A stretch of 64,000 nucleotides of DNA from Eopsaltria australis. Lineage: Eukaryota; Chordata; Aves; Passeriformes; Petroicidae. The position numbers and the translations under genes were made by a program. Within the stretch, counting starts at the first letter, position 1. Each line of letters opens with the position of its first letter. Below the pieces are notes generated by a model, which saw only the letters and a program-made list of their open reading frames with translations, searched no databases and was not told the origin of the DNA. Shown in pieces: positions 25,141-37,700 of the stretch. The DNA lies in the NCBI GenBank assembly GCA_034509425.1, contig JAVTVJ010000794.1:434001-498000 (forward strand), in the 5' to 3' direction.

Positions 25141-25146
25141 TTTATT
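25141..25146 (-). terminator. IL6ST: Candidate IL6ST polyadenylation signal
   Basis: TTTATT on the + strand is AATAAA on the minus strand, in the context aacaAATAAA-like (acaaaataaagg). It lies about 2.9 kb below the IL6ST stop codon. It is a candidate only: I found no supporting GU-rich element with certainty, and other AATAAA copies exist further on. Confidence 0.35.
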
Positions 25147-28062
25147 TTGTTACATGCACCAATGGCCATTGGTGAAGGGGGGGATGGGGGAGGGAGAAAA
25201 CTTTCTTTAATTACTATGTTAGGGCCAAGCTCAGAAAATTTCAGTGGATTGCTATAATTACACTGCAGATACTCTTAAAAACCTGTATGCAACTGTTTGA
25301 TACAATTAGATTTTTACAGTCCAAAGTACAGAATCTTGTTAAACCCTGAACACTGCACGATATATTTGGCACATAGATTTATGAACTAGCTGTAAACCTG
25401 TTATTTATATGTATTGTGGCTTCTACAAGCTGTTCACCCACCAGGAGCTCCTGCTTAGTCTTTAGTATTTTAGCCATAGATAAAACACTATCTCAAGAGA
25501 GCATGTCACTGCCAGCCAGCCAGAACTTTCTCTAGGATCCACTCAGTTCTTTGAGTCTATTACCACTGGCCCATAAACAACAATGGAAGATGCCTGAAAT
25601 GACAGGGCAGAACTTTTCTCAGCACAGACTTTAAAAATCAGAATCTCTTGATGCTGTTTAACATCAGTTAAGTCTTGAACGATCCATGATTAACAGCAAT
25701 TGAGAAGAAAATGCCTTCCCTTTACAGAAAGGCAAGTAGCAACTTAAGGAATACCTGACATTCTCCCTCAAATAACATATGCTATCAAAAGTTAGTATTA
25801 CTGAATCACAAAAATGTAATAGAAAAAATTCATCAGCATGTTTTTTAAAACATTCAGACCTTTGCAGCACTGTTTAGACTATGTAGCCAGGTTGTGGCCT
25901 ACAATATTTCGGAGACGAGAAGATGGATTAAATGTACGTGGCTGCTGGGCAGTTCTAGCAAGCATGCACAATGCTCAGCAGAGACTTTCCCTTTTACCTG
26001 TGGTTTCTACAGTCACTGTGAAGTTTGCATAGAGAAGATAACTCATCCCCCAGTAAAGTAACTGCTATTTTTTCCGGGAGGAATGTGTTCTGAAAAAGGA
26101 ATGCTCCTTCAACCTCTGAACAATGAAAGATGGTCTCTGCTGTCTCGTGACAGCAGTTTTCATTATGCCTTTGCCCTATGGGAGGGAGTTTGAAGGTGCT
26201 GAGGTGCAGTGGGGTGAAAAGGAAGAGGACTGGTCTGAAGAAAGGTGTAATTACAGTAAGCTGCAACATAGCCTTTTAATTTAAAAACAAGTGCCTAGAT
26301 ACAGCAAAATACTGTCAGGACAAAAGAACTGTGGAATACTGAAATGTTATTAAAGATTCTGCATTCTTTATCTGTCTTAAATATTCCAGACTTCAAGAGG
26401 TAATCTTACAAATTTACTCTTGCACTTAATTTCTTAGTCACAAAAGCAAAAGACACATTTGGACATTTACAGGTATACCCACATTTCCATGCAAGCTGGC
26501 AGACAAGGGAAGATGAAATGATACTGACACCTGTCTTTCAAGGGCTTTTAGCAAGTGCTCTGCAGAACAGCAGTACCAGAGGTCACAGCACAAAAGGTTT
26601 CAGGTGGTCTTAAATACATAGTTACTTTGCTGAAGGAGAAATAAAACACTTGTTTTAGTCTCACAAAACAGCATTTAGTGTTGTGAAATAGAGTTTTGTT
26701 AGTGTCAGATTAGAAAGCTGACTAGCCTATATTAGATTTAAAATTAATTAAAAAAAAACCTTTAAGAGTGCCATAAAATTTCTGGTTATCATTGGAGAAG
26801 GGTTTTATCGTAATGTAATTTAATTTTTGTTTAAACACTCGTAGAGGAAGTTTCCAAGAAATGTAGCTTCTTTAAAAAAATGTAAACTGTATGAGCAGGG
26901 AAAAAGTGAGACATTAAGAAAAAGGAATTTTAACAACCACTTAAAGTGTTTCTTGTGGCTCATGATTGCTAATAGATACATACTACCAACATGTACAGGT
27001 TTTGGTTTTAGTTCCAAGAGCATCAGTGACTTCAATGCTTTGGCTGCTTTCAGTTTCAAGGATGTCCTGCAGTATTAGCAGTGAGGCTACAGCACGCTAA
27101 CAGCTGCAGTCTGGGAGGAGGAAGGTCATATTTCCTTTCTCTTGACCACTTAGAAAAATGGTAGAAGCTTACAGCTTGTTACTTGAGCTGTACACAGCAA
27201 AAGTGCACTTATTAAAGAAAGGCATATATGACCACAGAAGTTTTATGTAATCAAACAGTGATTGGGGTACAAAGCCTTTAAATAACTGCTGATCTGTGTT
27301 GCCATCTGATTTCCAAACTTTTGCATATGAGACTGAATTGCTGTGCATCAAGTTGCAAGGCACATTTTTTAGGCCAAATTACTCTATAGCACATGTGTGT
27401 ACACATCTAAATGCAGGTAAAGTATCAACTCCTATAGTAGCATTCAGATTCAAGCGATCTTGGTGTTTTCCTATTTGCACACCATAGCAAGTTCTATTTA
27501 ATTTTTATGGTTTTGAAACAGGGATGAACATGATTTGCAGGTCTGATAAGCTGAAAATTGAGGCACTGGGCCAAGCCAAAATTCAGTAAGTCAATCAAAT
27601 TACTGAAAGTGTATTACACGAGTATTCTTCATGTCAGAATACTGAGCTTCAGTCTTATTTTTCCACAAACCTGCACTGTGCAACTAGAGCTGGCTTTTTA
27701 GGCTTGTACACTGCCACGTATCAAAGTATTTCTTCTGGCTGATGTGGATATTTAAAATGGGCCCTTTTCAATCATATGAAACTCTGTTATGAAGAGACAC
27801 AAAACGCCCAAGGTAGCACAAAGGCTCATTCAGCTATCCAGACATAAGATTTTATGTAGTGCATAAAAGTAAATCTCCAGTAGGTCTGGACTGGAAATTT
27901 TCCACAAGAACAGTCCTTATTGTATTTTGTCAAATTACTCTTCACTTAGTTTCAGTATTTCTATCTGCAGTAAGATAAAAATACCTAGCTTACTTTATCA
28001 GAAACACAGGGGAAGATGTGAACAGGCACTAAGGAAGGCCTAAACAGAGCCAGTCTTTTCTC
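25147..28062 (-). other. IL6ST: Probable IL6ST 3' untranslated region
   Basis: This is contiguous sequence after the gp130 TGA. There is no splice-site-flanked coding exon and the composition is AT-rich, as expected of the long 3' UTR known for IL6ST in mammals. The exact end depends on which polyadenylation signal is used. Confidence 0.5.
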
Positions 28063-28788
28063 TCACTGAGGCATATAGCCCCCTTGTCTCACAGTCTGTG
28101 GGAGGTAACTTTTTGGCATTTCATCAACTGACAGTGGATTTTCTTCCACTGTTTCAGGTCTCACAGTTTGTCCTTCAGTACATGTCTGTAAAAAATTTGA
28201 TAGAGCAGCTTCCTGGGTATTTTTTTCCATCCCAAGGCCCAATGGCTGTGAACTCTGACCTGAGATCTGCAGTTGAACAAATCCAACAAGATCTCCCTCA
28301 TTAGCATGAGTAATTTGCTTTGTTCTTTCAAAGCATGGCCTGTCTGCGCTGGTTTCATCCTGACCACCATTTTGTCTGAAATACTGCTGCCTCTGTGCTG
28401 TACTGTCAGCTCCTCCAGCATGATCCTCTGATCTCTCTTCTGAATCTAGTAGTGGCTGAGTTGACTCAGACCTTGAAAAGACTTGTACAGGTGTCTGGTC
28501 TCTGTAGCCATTAAGCACTACAGTCGAATACTGTACGGTGCTTGAAGTGTTCTGTGTTGTTTCACCTTCATCGCTGTCAGAGACGCTTTGCCTAGGAGAA
28601 GACATGCACGAGGATCCTCCAATACCACTGCTGTGCCCTTCTGAAGTACTTTTTTCTTTTTTAAGCAAGTCAAAGGGTTTTAGATCTTGCTCTGAAAAAG
28701 ACTTCTTGTCATCAGCTTCTATTTCTACGACGCTTACATCTGTAAAGCTGCCTTCTGGGTACATCTGATCTTTGGAATTAAAGTTATG
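28063..28788 (-). CDS. IL6ST: IL6ST last coding exon: signalling tail
   Basis: The exon is 726 bp. It encodes residues 678-918 with Box 2 ([15 protein letters not shown]), the serine-rich [12 protein letters not shown] block, YSTV at 764, YRDQ at 772, the di-leucine [14 protein letters not shown] at 813, YLPQ at 905 and YMPQ at 915. It ends GGYMPQ and TGA, as in mammals. All STAT3-recruiting YxxQ motifs and the SOCS3/SHP2 site are intact. Confidence 0.97.
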   Translation of the reverse strand, partial: HNFNSKDQMYPEGSFTDVSVVEIEADDKKSFSEQDLKPFDLLKKEKSTSEGHSSGIGGSSCMSSPRQSVSDSDEGETTQNTSSTVQYSTVVLNGYRDQTPVQVFSRSESTQPLLDSEERSEDHAGGADSTAQRQQYFRQNGGQDETSADRPCFERTKQITHANEGDLVGFVQLQISGQSSQPLGLGMEKNTQEAALSNFLQTCTEGQTVRPETVEENPLSVDEMPKSYLPQTVRQGGYMPQ

Positions 28789-31700
28789 CTGAAAGAAAGA
28801 GATGCATGTTGCCTAGGAGGAAGGTTATGTTAGAAATCAAAAGCTTCAATAAATATACGAATTTTTATTCTGTAATGCCTTTGAATTTCTTCATTTAAGT
28901 TCTCTCTTCATGTAAGTCTGGCAATATCTCCATAGCATGTGTTAAAAAATGAAGGATACACCTTTGTTTCCAATATAGTCTTAATTATGGGGCTATTCTA
29001 AAATCATAGGAGATGTATGAGCAAGCCTTTGCTCTCATTGGAATTATAAGCTGTAAACATAGAAGCATTTGCTGTGCAGCACAGGCACATCCTATACAGA
29101 GAACCATATATTACTTCAAATAATGTATTCAACATCAGAATACTTCACAGAAATTAGCCACAACTTGTTGAACAGAATTTGCCTAGTCATTCACCCCACA
29201 TGCAGCAGAAATTTTGCTGCCATTTTCTCATTCATGAGGAACTGTTCAGAGTCTTGTCTAGTATCCATGACTGAACAGTGCAAACAAGTCACTTCAGGGT
29301 TTTAAGAATGAGATTCATGAATTTTGTACTTAATGGTGATTTCCCATGAATGAGCAAAGGAATGAGTACTTGACCCTTTCAACTAGTAAACTGAGTCTAA
29401 TTCACAACTTTAAAGCCCATGCTAGACTGTGAATCTGCTCTAAGAGTCATGTATTTCTAATGCTGAATCGACAGATGCAATGAAGTCTTCTAACCATATT
29501 CTATCACAATGTCAATGAAACTTAATATTCAGGTTTTTCCTTGAAATCTATGTGTGACAGAAGACAGAAGACTCCCACTGGTTAGTTTATCTGAAACCTT
29601 GCAGACTAGGAAGATATAGGATGCAGAAAGGTGAGTATTACCTTAGCTGGAACTTGAGGAGACCACTGAGCAATGTTACTCTTGGATGGATCAGGTACAA
29701 TAGGCCAGATATGTTTTTTAATTCTGTAAAGGATTAAAACCGGAATAAAGTCACAAGATGCACTCCCCAAATTCCATGTTCATAGCAACTACAGCAGAAT
29801 CCAGGACACCACTCCCTCACATAGAAATTTTGCATTCCAAGCAAGAATGCTTCCTGGGGTACTGTTCATCTTTGTATGAGGCTGTACTAAGCAAGACAGA
29901 GCACTGCACTTAACTGCATCCATACATTAGATGCACATATCAATGTAACACAAAATGGTAACAGTGAGAGATTTTCAAATTCATAGTACTCTAGAATCTA
30001 CAGAGCTATTACTTAGGTAGATGCATGCCAGTATGAAAATACAATCCTGCTTATTTTTAAGATAACTATGAATATTAAAGGTCAAAATCTAAGCAAACTT
30101 CTTAGTTAAAAAGAAAGTGAAAATATTTGAAGGAAAAACTTGCTTTGTAACTCTTAAGAACATACTGTTACTTAAAAATTTAAAACCAGAAGCTTCTGTT
30201 GATATACCACCCCCAACCAAACCTGCTTTGAAACTGATGCACCTATGTTCTCTTTATAAACAGGCTCCCACAACAGAGCCTCTGTAGGAGAAATCTGAAG
30301 AACAATGCAAGATGGGCTTCCCAACTGATGTCCACTAAGAACTAATTTTAGGAGCAGCAGAAGGAAAAGGGCATAAAATGCTGTCTTTAATTAGAAAGAA
30401 AGGATAGTTACTGCAGTAATGACATCTTGCTTAAAGTCACAGACAAGGGCTTTGGGGTGAGGGAGCAGGAGGAAGCAGGTTGCTTCCCAGCAGACAGTAA
30501 ACAGGCACAGAGTTACTGGAGGTCATGATGTCTGCCTAATTTTTTTTGGCCATAAAGCTTAACATTTGCTAATGCTGTAATTAAATAGTCCAAATACAAT
30601 GAAGAGATTTCCTGCGCTTCACAAACTAGGGACAATCATACCACTCACACAATGACTAAGAAACATAAACAGTATATCCTGATCAAAACCCAACAAAGCT
30701 AGTCCTAACTATGTCCAGCAAGAAAAGCATGAATTTTCTTGCAGGACTGAATCATGGAACATTTACTATGTGTGTAATTAACTGTAAGAAATTAGTATCA
30801 GAAGAGGCTCTGATTTCTCAAGGAAAACAGAAGTTTTTAACATCAATCAATATATGCATATTTTAACTTCTTTTCTCATCTAACTGCAGAACACTTAACT
30901 GGTTTGGTATAAATTACTGCCATTTCTGTTATATAAGAGGAAATATAAGAGGAAGAGCTCATTTGTACTTACAGGTCACGTTTGTTGAAGCAAAACAGAA
31001 CTCCAAGGAGCACAATCAATAGAAATGCTAGACACACAGGTACAACTATGGCTTCAATTTCTCCTTTTCCTGAAGGAGGCAGAAAGAAGCAGTTATAGCC
31101 CACTTTGGCATTTAAGGAACTCAAGCAACAGCACATGTTTCCAAAGGGTTAGGGAGAACCTGAAACACCTCAATTCTCAGTCTCAAAGCTTCACATTCAG
31201 GAGAACCTTTTCACCATATGAAAATAGCCTCCTGGTGAAAACATGAAAAGCTCTGTCCTGACAATCTAGTGCCTTGTATCAACAGAAAACATAGGTTGAT
31301 CTGGAAGTTGTAATACGGACAGAGCAAATAATTTGGTAGCTTGGGCAGGTATGACAGTAACATCTTTGTCAATTAATCTACTGCTCAGGTGTTTCAGTGC
31401 TGTAGTGGCTGTCATAATACAGTCATGGTCAAATAAGTAAAGTAAACGAAGTCCACCAGTTTATTCTGTACATGAAGATCTCTGCTGCCTGCAAACAGCA
31501 AAGCTTGCATTATTCTTATGTATTCTTCCAATGTTATACACATTCTTAAAGTATACCTTGGAGAATGCTCAGGGAAGGGCAACGCTATACTGAAAAAAAG
31601 CCTTCGCTAAATTTGTCTTCCACAATTATATTCAATCAGTCATGTTGCTGTTACCCTTACGTATAAGAAGCACCTAAAGCTGAACATACAATAAATTTAA

Positions 31701-34700
31701 CTCTTCAAAGTGAGTCTCTGTAAACAACTGTAGCAAACTTTCATAATGATATGAAAATGTGTAAGGGGCTCTCAGAATGGCATGTGCTGACTGGTACCCA
31801 CATCAGCAGACTAAGATACAAGCACACCTCTCTACAGGCTCTTTAGCACATCTTATCAGGATTAAAACAAAGACTCCAGGGGTAGGTGCCACTGGACACC
31901 AAAAGAGACAAGGGCACTGAGTAAAACCTAATGATTCATGAAAAGTCAGGACAAAGCAATATCATAACTTGAAGTATACATAAAACACATCCAAAACAGC
32001 ATGCTTAATAACAGAAAAAGTGCAGTTCATGAGGTTTGCAGATAGTACCTTGTTCTCTATATAACCAGAAAAATCCTGACTGAACTACCTCTTCATGAAT
32101 GAGCACCAGACAAGCCACACTAGTATCATGCACATTGCACAGAGCACACATCTTGCACAGAGCTCCGCTGTATTGTTGCAACATTAATTCATACTTCTAC
32201 CAATTGTGCCACTCTGCCTTACCAAATTTTTGTGTGGTAAATGTGAAATCAGGGCCAGTCCTGCTTCCATTATCTGTGGATGCCATCATCCGCACGGTAT
32301 ACAGTGTGTCACTGGTTAGAGAGGAAAGGGTATACTCTGTCTTGGAAGGATCCACTGTCACAACTGAAGAGAAGAAGAAATTCATTAGTTTTCTGTACAA
32401 CTTACTAAATCTCCACAAAAACAGCAACATGAAGATATCAAGACTTCAAATGTGACAGGTAGTTTCAACAGAACATCAGCAGAGCAAATGGAAAATACAA
32501 CAGTCAAAGACTACAAACTTCTACAAGAAATGCTGAGATTCATTGGTTTCTGCTCAGGTGTCTGAATTTAGTCACTTTCTGTATTTAATTTCCTGTAAGA
32601 TTTTTTCTCCAGAATGCACCTACAAACAAAACTAATAGTATAACTGAGGCTTAAAGGTGTCTAATAAGCCAAATACATAGTGCTACCGAGGAACTGCTAG
32701 TACTGACTAGAAAAAAACCAAGGTAAGCAATAGCAAGACATAGATATGTGTAAGTACTTGGCCCTTCCAATTTAAGCAGATCTAAAAATTAAAGTTTTGA
32801 TAGTGGCAGCTGCCTGTAGTATGCCCTGCAGGTCATACACACTACTGAAAATCAAGATGCACTTCAAATAAGATGATCTACATCAGTATTATATTGATCT
32901 ACTGCTCCAGGAGGATTAAAAACTCCTCCCCACTTCCTTTTTTTAAGGTTTTATCATAGTTAAATGCAGTGAACTCCTTTTGTATCTTGAATGGTCTGCC
33001 ATCATCTTGATATACCATCATCTCATTCTGTAGTTACATAGCAATGTGGGAGCACAATACTCACAAATCAGCTTTCAGAAACTAAGCTCAGCACCCTGCT
33101 ATATACAGACTGAGTGTTCTGAATTCTTTACTAATGACTTTCTGTTCTGTATGGAAAAGAATGATGGCCCAGACACCAGCTTCATGTTCTCAGAACAGCT
33201 TGTCAGCTATAACTGATTCTGTGTATTTTTTCAGAAGCGAATATTAGGAAGGAGACAGTCAACACTTCAATGCCACAATACACTTCTCTGTCCACTGGTA
33301 CCTGTTTCATTTCCATCAATAGTTTTGTAAAGTATGGTGTAATTTCGGATAAATCCATTTTGTTCCTCAACTGTGAGATGGTTCCATGTCAAAACAGCTT
33401 CAGCTTTTCCTACTTTTTTTGTCTGAACAGTAGGTCCTTTTGAAGGACCTGTAATGGGAGATGAAGATTAGTTTCTACTTGGCAGCCTTGTATTCACAGA
33501 AGCAGCATATTAACATGCACTGAACTATTACAGCATAAAAACTTCAATGGAATAGTTTGACTAATTCATCTGGAAAGCACTAAAAACTACAAAGGGGTTT
33601 TAAAAAAGAAACACTCAGGAAAACAGATACAAAAAGAAAAATCAGCATGTTGCTAGAAACCTTCAAATGAAATTAGGTCTTGATTTCACACTTGAGATTG
33701 AAAATAAATCAGCATATAATTATCACCATTATAAATTATAAATATATAAGATACATATTATATAAATAGCTCACTAAAATAACAAATTAATGTCTAATTA
33801 TCTGATAAAGGTTGGAAAAACAAAGAGCCAGCCAAACACCATAAAAAGAGCAGAAGGGATGAAAACAGAAGGGAAAAGACACATGATGTCACCTGACCCT
33901 CAAGTACTAAACCATTTTTCATTACACAGTCCACATTAAAGCAAAGGTTTCTTTATTTTATTTTTTGTCAGTATATGTGCTTCAAGGTGATGATTTTGTA
34001 CTTACGATCTTGCTTAAGATAAGCCTTCACAGACTGCCCACTTCCCTGGCCATCAGCATACAGAGGGTACACAGTTATCAAGTAACACTTGAAAGGCCTT
34101 ATACCTAATAAAAGGAATTAAAAAGGTGCTGTTTCACAGACAGTCAAATTGCTCACCATCCTTCTCATTTACTTCAGGTACAGGTTTCTGAGTTCTGGCT
34201 GTTTAACTAGGTGCTCTTGTATCTAATGCAGCTAAGTACCTTCCAGAGCTCATTGATACACTGCTCCAAAATACTAACCAAAGAAACGATATAATGGTTC
34301 ACATTCAAATGTAAAATTTAATAAAAAGACTTCAGAGAAGTCAGGGGTTTTTTTCTAACTTATTTTAAATAGAAAGCCTTTATTTGTCTGTAGCATTAAC
34401 TCCCAAAATTATTGATTTCAGATACTGATCATAATCTCTAAAGAACAGTAAAGCTGATCAAGTTTCACAGTTTTGAGTAATCAAAGAATTTGATTTTGAA
34501 AGAACTCAACCTTTTCACTATTTTAATGGTTTCCAAGAATGACAATACTAAAACCAAAATGGAGATAAACCCCTTGTTGTTACATGATATAAACTTCAAA
34601 GTGCAAGATCAGATAGAGTTGTATATTTGACAAAAATATACAAACACTTCCAGACACTCACAATAAACTAATTGAAACCCTCAGCATTGAACTCCTACCA

Positions 34701-37700
34701 TAAAATTCTAATCACTGTGAAGATGAGAAACATCTTCAGAATACTATGCAGGTTTTTGTCCTACAAACTGTATGTAGATTTATGAGCTAAATACCTTTTA
34801 AGTCTATTCCTTGAACATCTCCTGGTGCAATCTGCCAATCTATGATGCAGTTGGAGCTGCTGGACATCACACACCATTCAATCACATATTTAAGAACATA
34901 ACTGTTAGGAGCAGTCCACCCTACCCACAACTTGTCATGTTTAGGTAATGTTCTAAGATTCTGCACAGGAGCTGTAATGAAAGAAAAAACAAAAGTGATC
35001 AATATTGACAGTTCATCCAGTAGATTTTCATTATAGGAGCTGTTCTGGCAAATGTTGATACCTTTGGGTTATTGTAGTGGTAGCAATTTGACAGAACCTA
35101 AGTAAATGTAAATGCCTTTTTCTGGAATTTGGAGGTTTACACAGGGATCTTTGTATCAGAGATTCAAAAGCAGTGTCAAGCTATTTTAAAACTGAAGCTG
35201 AAAGAGCCAGCTTCTCTATTCTCACAGACACTGTATTTCTTTCTTCCAAAAAAAAGGATCTATTTCAAGAGAGAAATCAGACTTAGAATAGGAATTCACA
35301 AATGTATCAAACAGTTACATTCAAGTACCTTACTGAGTACTTACACTTTATGCATAGTGTGTATATATGTAAGTAGACAGTATACATAATGTCTAGCCCA
35401 GAGCTGGACAAACACATCCTGTGATGGGCAAGAACTGGCTCATGGGTCAGGCACAAAGGGTTACAGTGACTAGGGTGACAGACTGGGGACCTGTGACCTG
35501 TCACTAGGGGAATTCCCCAGGGCTCCATCCTCAGGCTTATTCTTCTTGATATCTTCATACATCACTTGGACAAAGGACTGGGAGGGACACCAAGCAAATT
35601 CCCAGATGATACAAATCTGGGAGGAGCTGCTGACTCTCTCAAAGGGGGCGAAGCCCTGCAGAGAGACCTGGACAGATTAGAGAGATGGGCGATCACCAAC
35701 CATATGAAGTTCATCAAGGGCTAGTGCCAGATTCTGCACCTGGGATGGGGCAGCCCTTCATGGACGCACAGACTGGGGAATGAGAAGCTGGAGAGCAGTG
35801 CCATGGAAAGGGCCCTGGGGTTCTGGTCAATGGCAACTTGAACCTGAGCCAGCAGTGCCCTGGCAGCCAGGAGGGCCAAGCGTGTCCTGGGGGCATCAGG
35901 GACAGCATCGCCAGCTGGGCAAGGGAGGGGATTGTCCTGCTCTGCTCTGGGCTGGGGCAGCCTCACCTCGAGTGCTGGGGCAGTTTGGGGTGCCACAATA
36001 TAATGAAGTTATTAAACTATTAGAGAGTATCCAAACGAGGGCAACTGAGATGGAGAAGGGCCTTGAGGGGAAGCTGTATGAGGAGCAGCTGAGGTCACCT
36101 GGTCTGTTCAGCCTGGAGGAGACTGATGGGAGACCTCACTGCAGTCACAACTTCCTTGAAGAGGAGGGGCAGAGACTGATCTCGTCTCTCTGTGACCAGT
36201 GACAGAACCTGAGGGAATGGTCTGGAGTTGTGTCAGGGGACGTTTGGGTTGGATATTGGGTAAAGATTCTTCACCCAGAGGGTGGTTGAGCTGGAACAGC
36301 TCCCAGGGAAGTGGTCACTGCACCAAGCCTGACAGATTTCAAGAAGTATTTGGACAATGCTCTCAAGCACCTGGTGCGATTCTTGGGGTGACCTGTACAG
36401 GGCCAGGAGATGGACTTCGAGATAGTGTGTGTCCTCTGCAACTGAGCTTATTCTGTAATACATATTATATGCTTATATACTATGTATGTATACTTTACTA
36501 AGTACTTACTAAGCTGCAATACTACTTTGTTTGAATTACACACTTAACTAATTCATCTAATAGTTTTAGAACCAGCGGCTCTCCCTTGGTGTTTACCCAC
36601 ATCTATCCACATACTTATTTTTTTGCTTCCTATCCTGGCTGTGTTTGGATTGTCTAAGAAAAGGCTGGAAATAAGGATAAACCAGCCTGTAATTACTATT
36701 ACTGCATAATGAAAAGAATATAATAAAAAAGAACATGAACAGTAAGGAAATAGTGGAAGCAGATGACAAAACCACCAAGATACTGAAAATGTGGGAGAAT
36801 GAGACTGAACAAACAAAGAAAGGAGTGGGAGGGAGATCAGGAAATTAAAGGAACATGGCAGAATGGTATACACACATTAAGTATACACCAACCCTTTGAT
36901 TTTTTTTTTTAAGAAAGACACAAAAATGTCTGCTATACTAAGAAAAGAAACAATAGGGAATAGTGTACATAGAAGCTCTAAGAGTCAAAAACCAGAACAA
37001 TACACAGTTTCAAATGATGCTGTGGGTACACAAATCCACATGTTCCCTGGTACACAAATGGCAGTACAGCTATAATAGCATTAGACTATAAATAATTCAG
37101 TAATACTTCAATTATGTGCCCATGTAAAAGGTACTATTTTACAACACTGAAGATTTCTTATAAAAAGGGCCATGCAGATTTACTTGACGGAGATATTACT
37201 AGGACACTCACCTTTTGAATTACTTGCTGGGATAAGTAAAACTGATGGAGGAGATGCCCCAATACTGTTACGGGCAATCAGAGTCACTTCATAAGTTCCT
37301 TTCCGTAGATGTAATGTATGGTTGGTGCTGGTAACATTGAATTTCTGCAGTGGACTGGAAAGAGATGATTTATCTCTGACGGTCACTTCATACTGCAAGA
37401 TTTTTCCATTGGCTTCAAATGGCTTCGGTGCCTGTCAGAAACACATTTTTGATAAAGCTGATACTAAACAAATGTGACTTAACCCTTACAGTCCTTAAGG
37501 CACAATTAAAAATATGAGAACAAGACAATTCCACAGATGAAATAACTATATATTTAAGAAAGTCATAAATAACCTGTGCTCATTTCTATAAAGCAGTAGT
37601 TTCCAAAGCCTATTTCTGGTTAAAATACTCTTTTTCTTTGATCATATGTAATAATTTAATAAAAGCTATTCTATAAGGATGGTCAAACTTGTTGATAAAG

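Noticed and set aside
28098..28768. + strand frames opposite the IL6ST last exon
   Set aside because: They are antisense shadows of the conserved gp130 tail exon.
35714..36501. Open frames up to 140 codons, including one of 140 on the + strand
   Set aside because: They are CR1 3' region sequence inside an IL6ST intron, without a functional domain.
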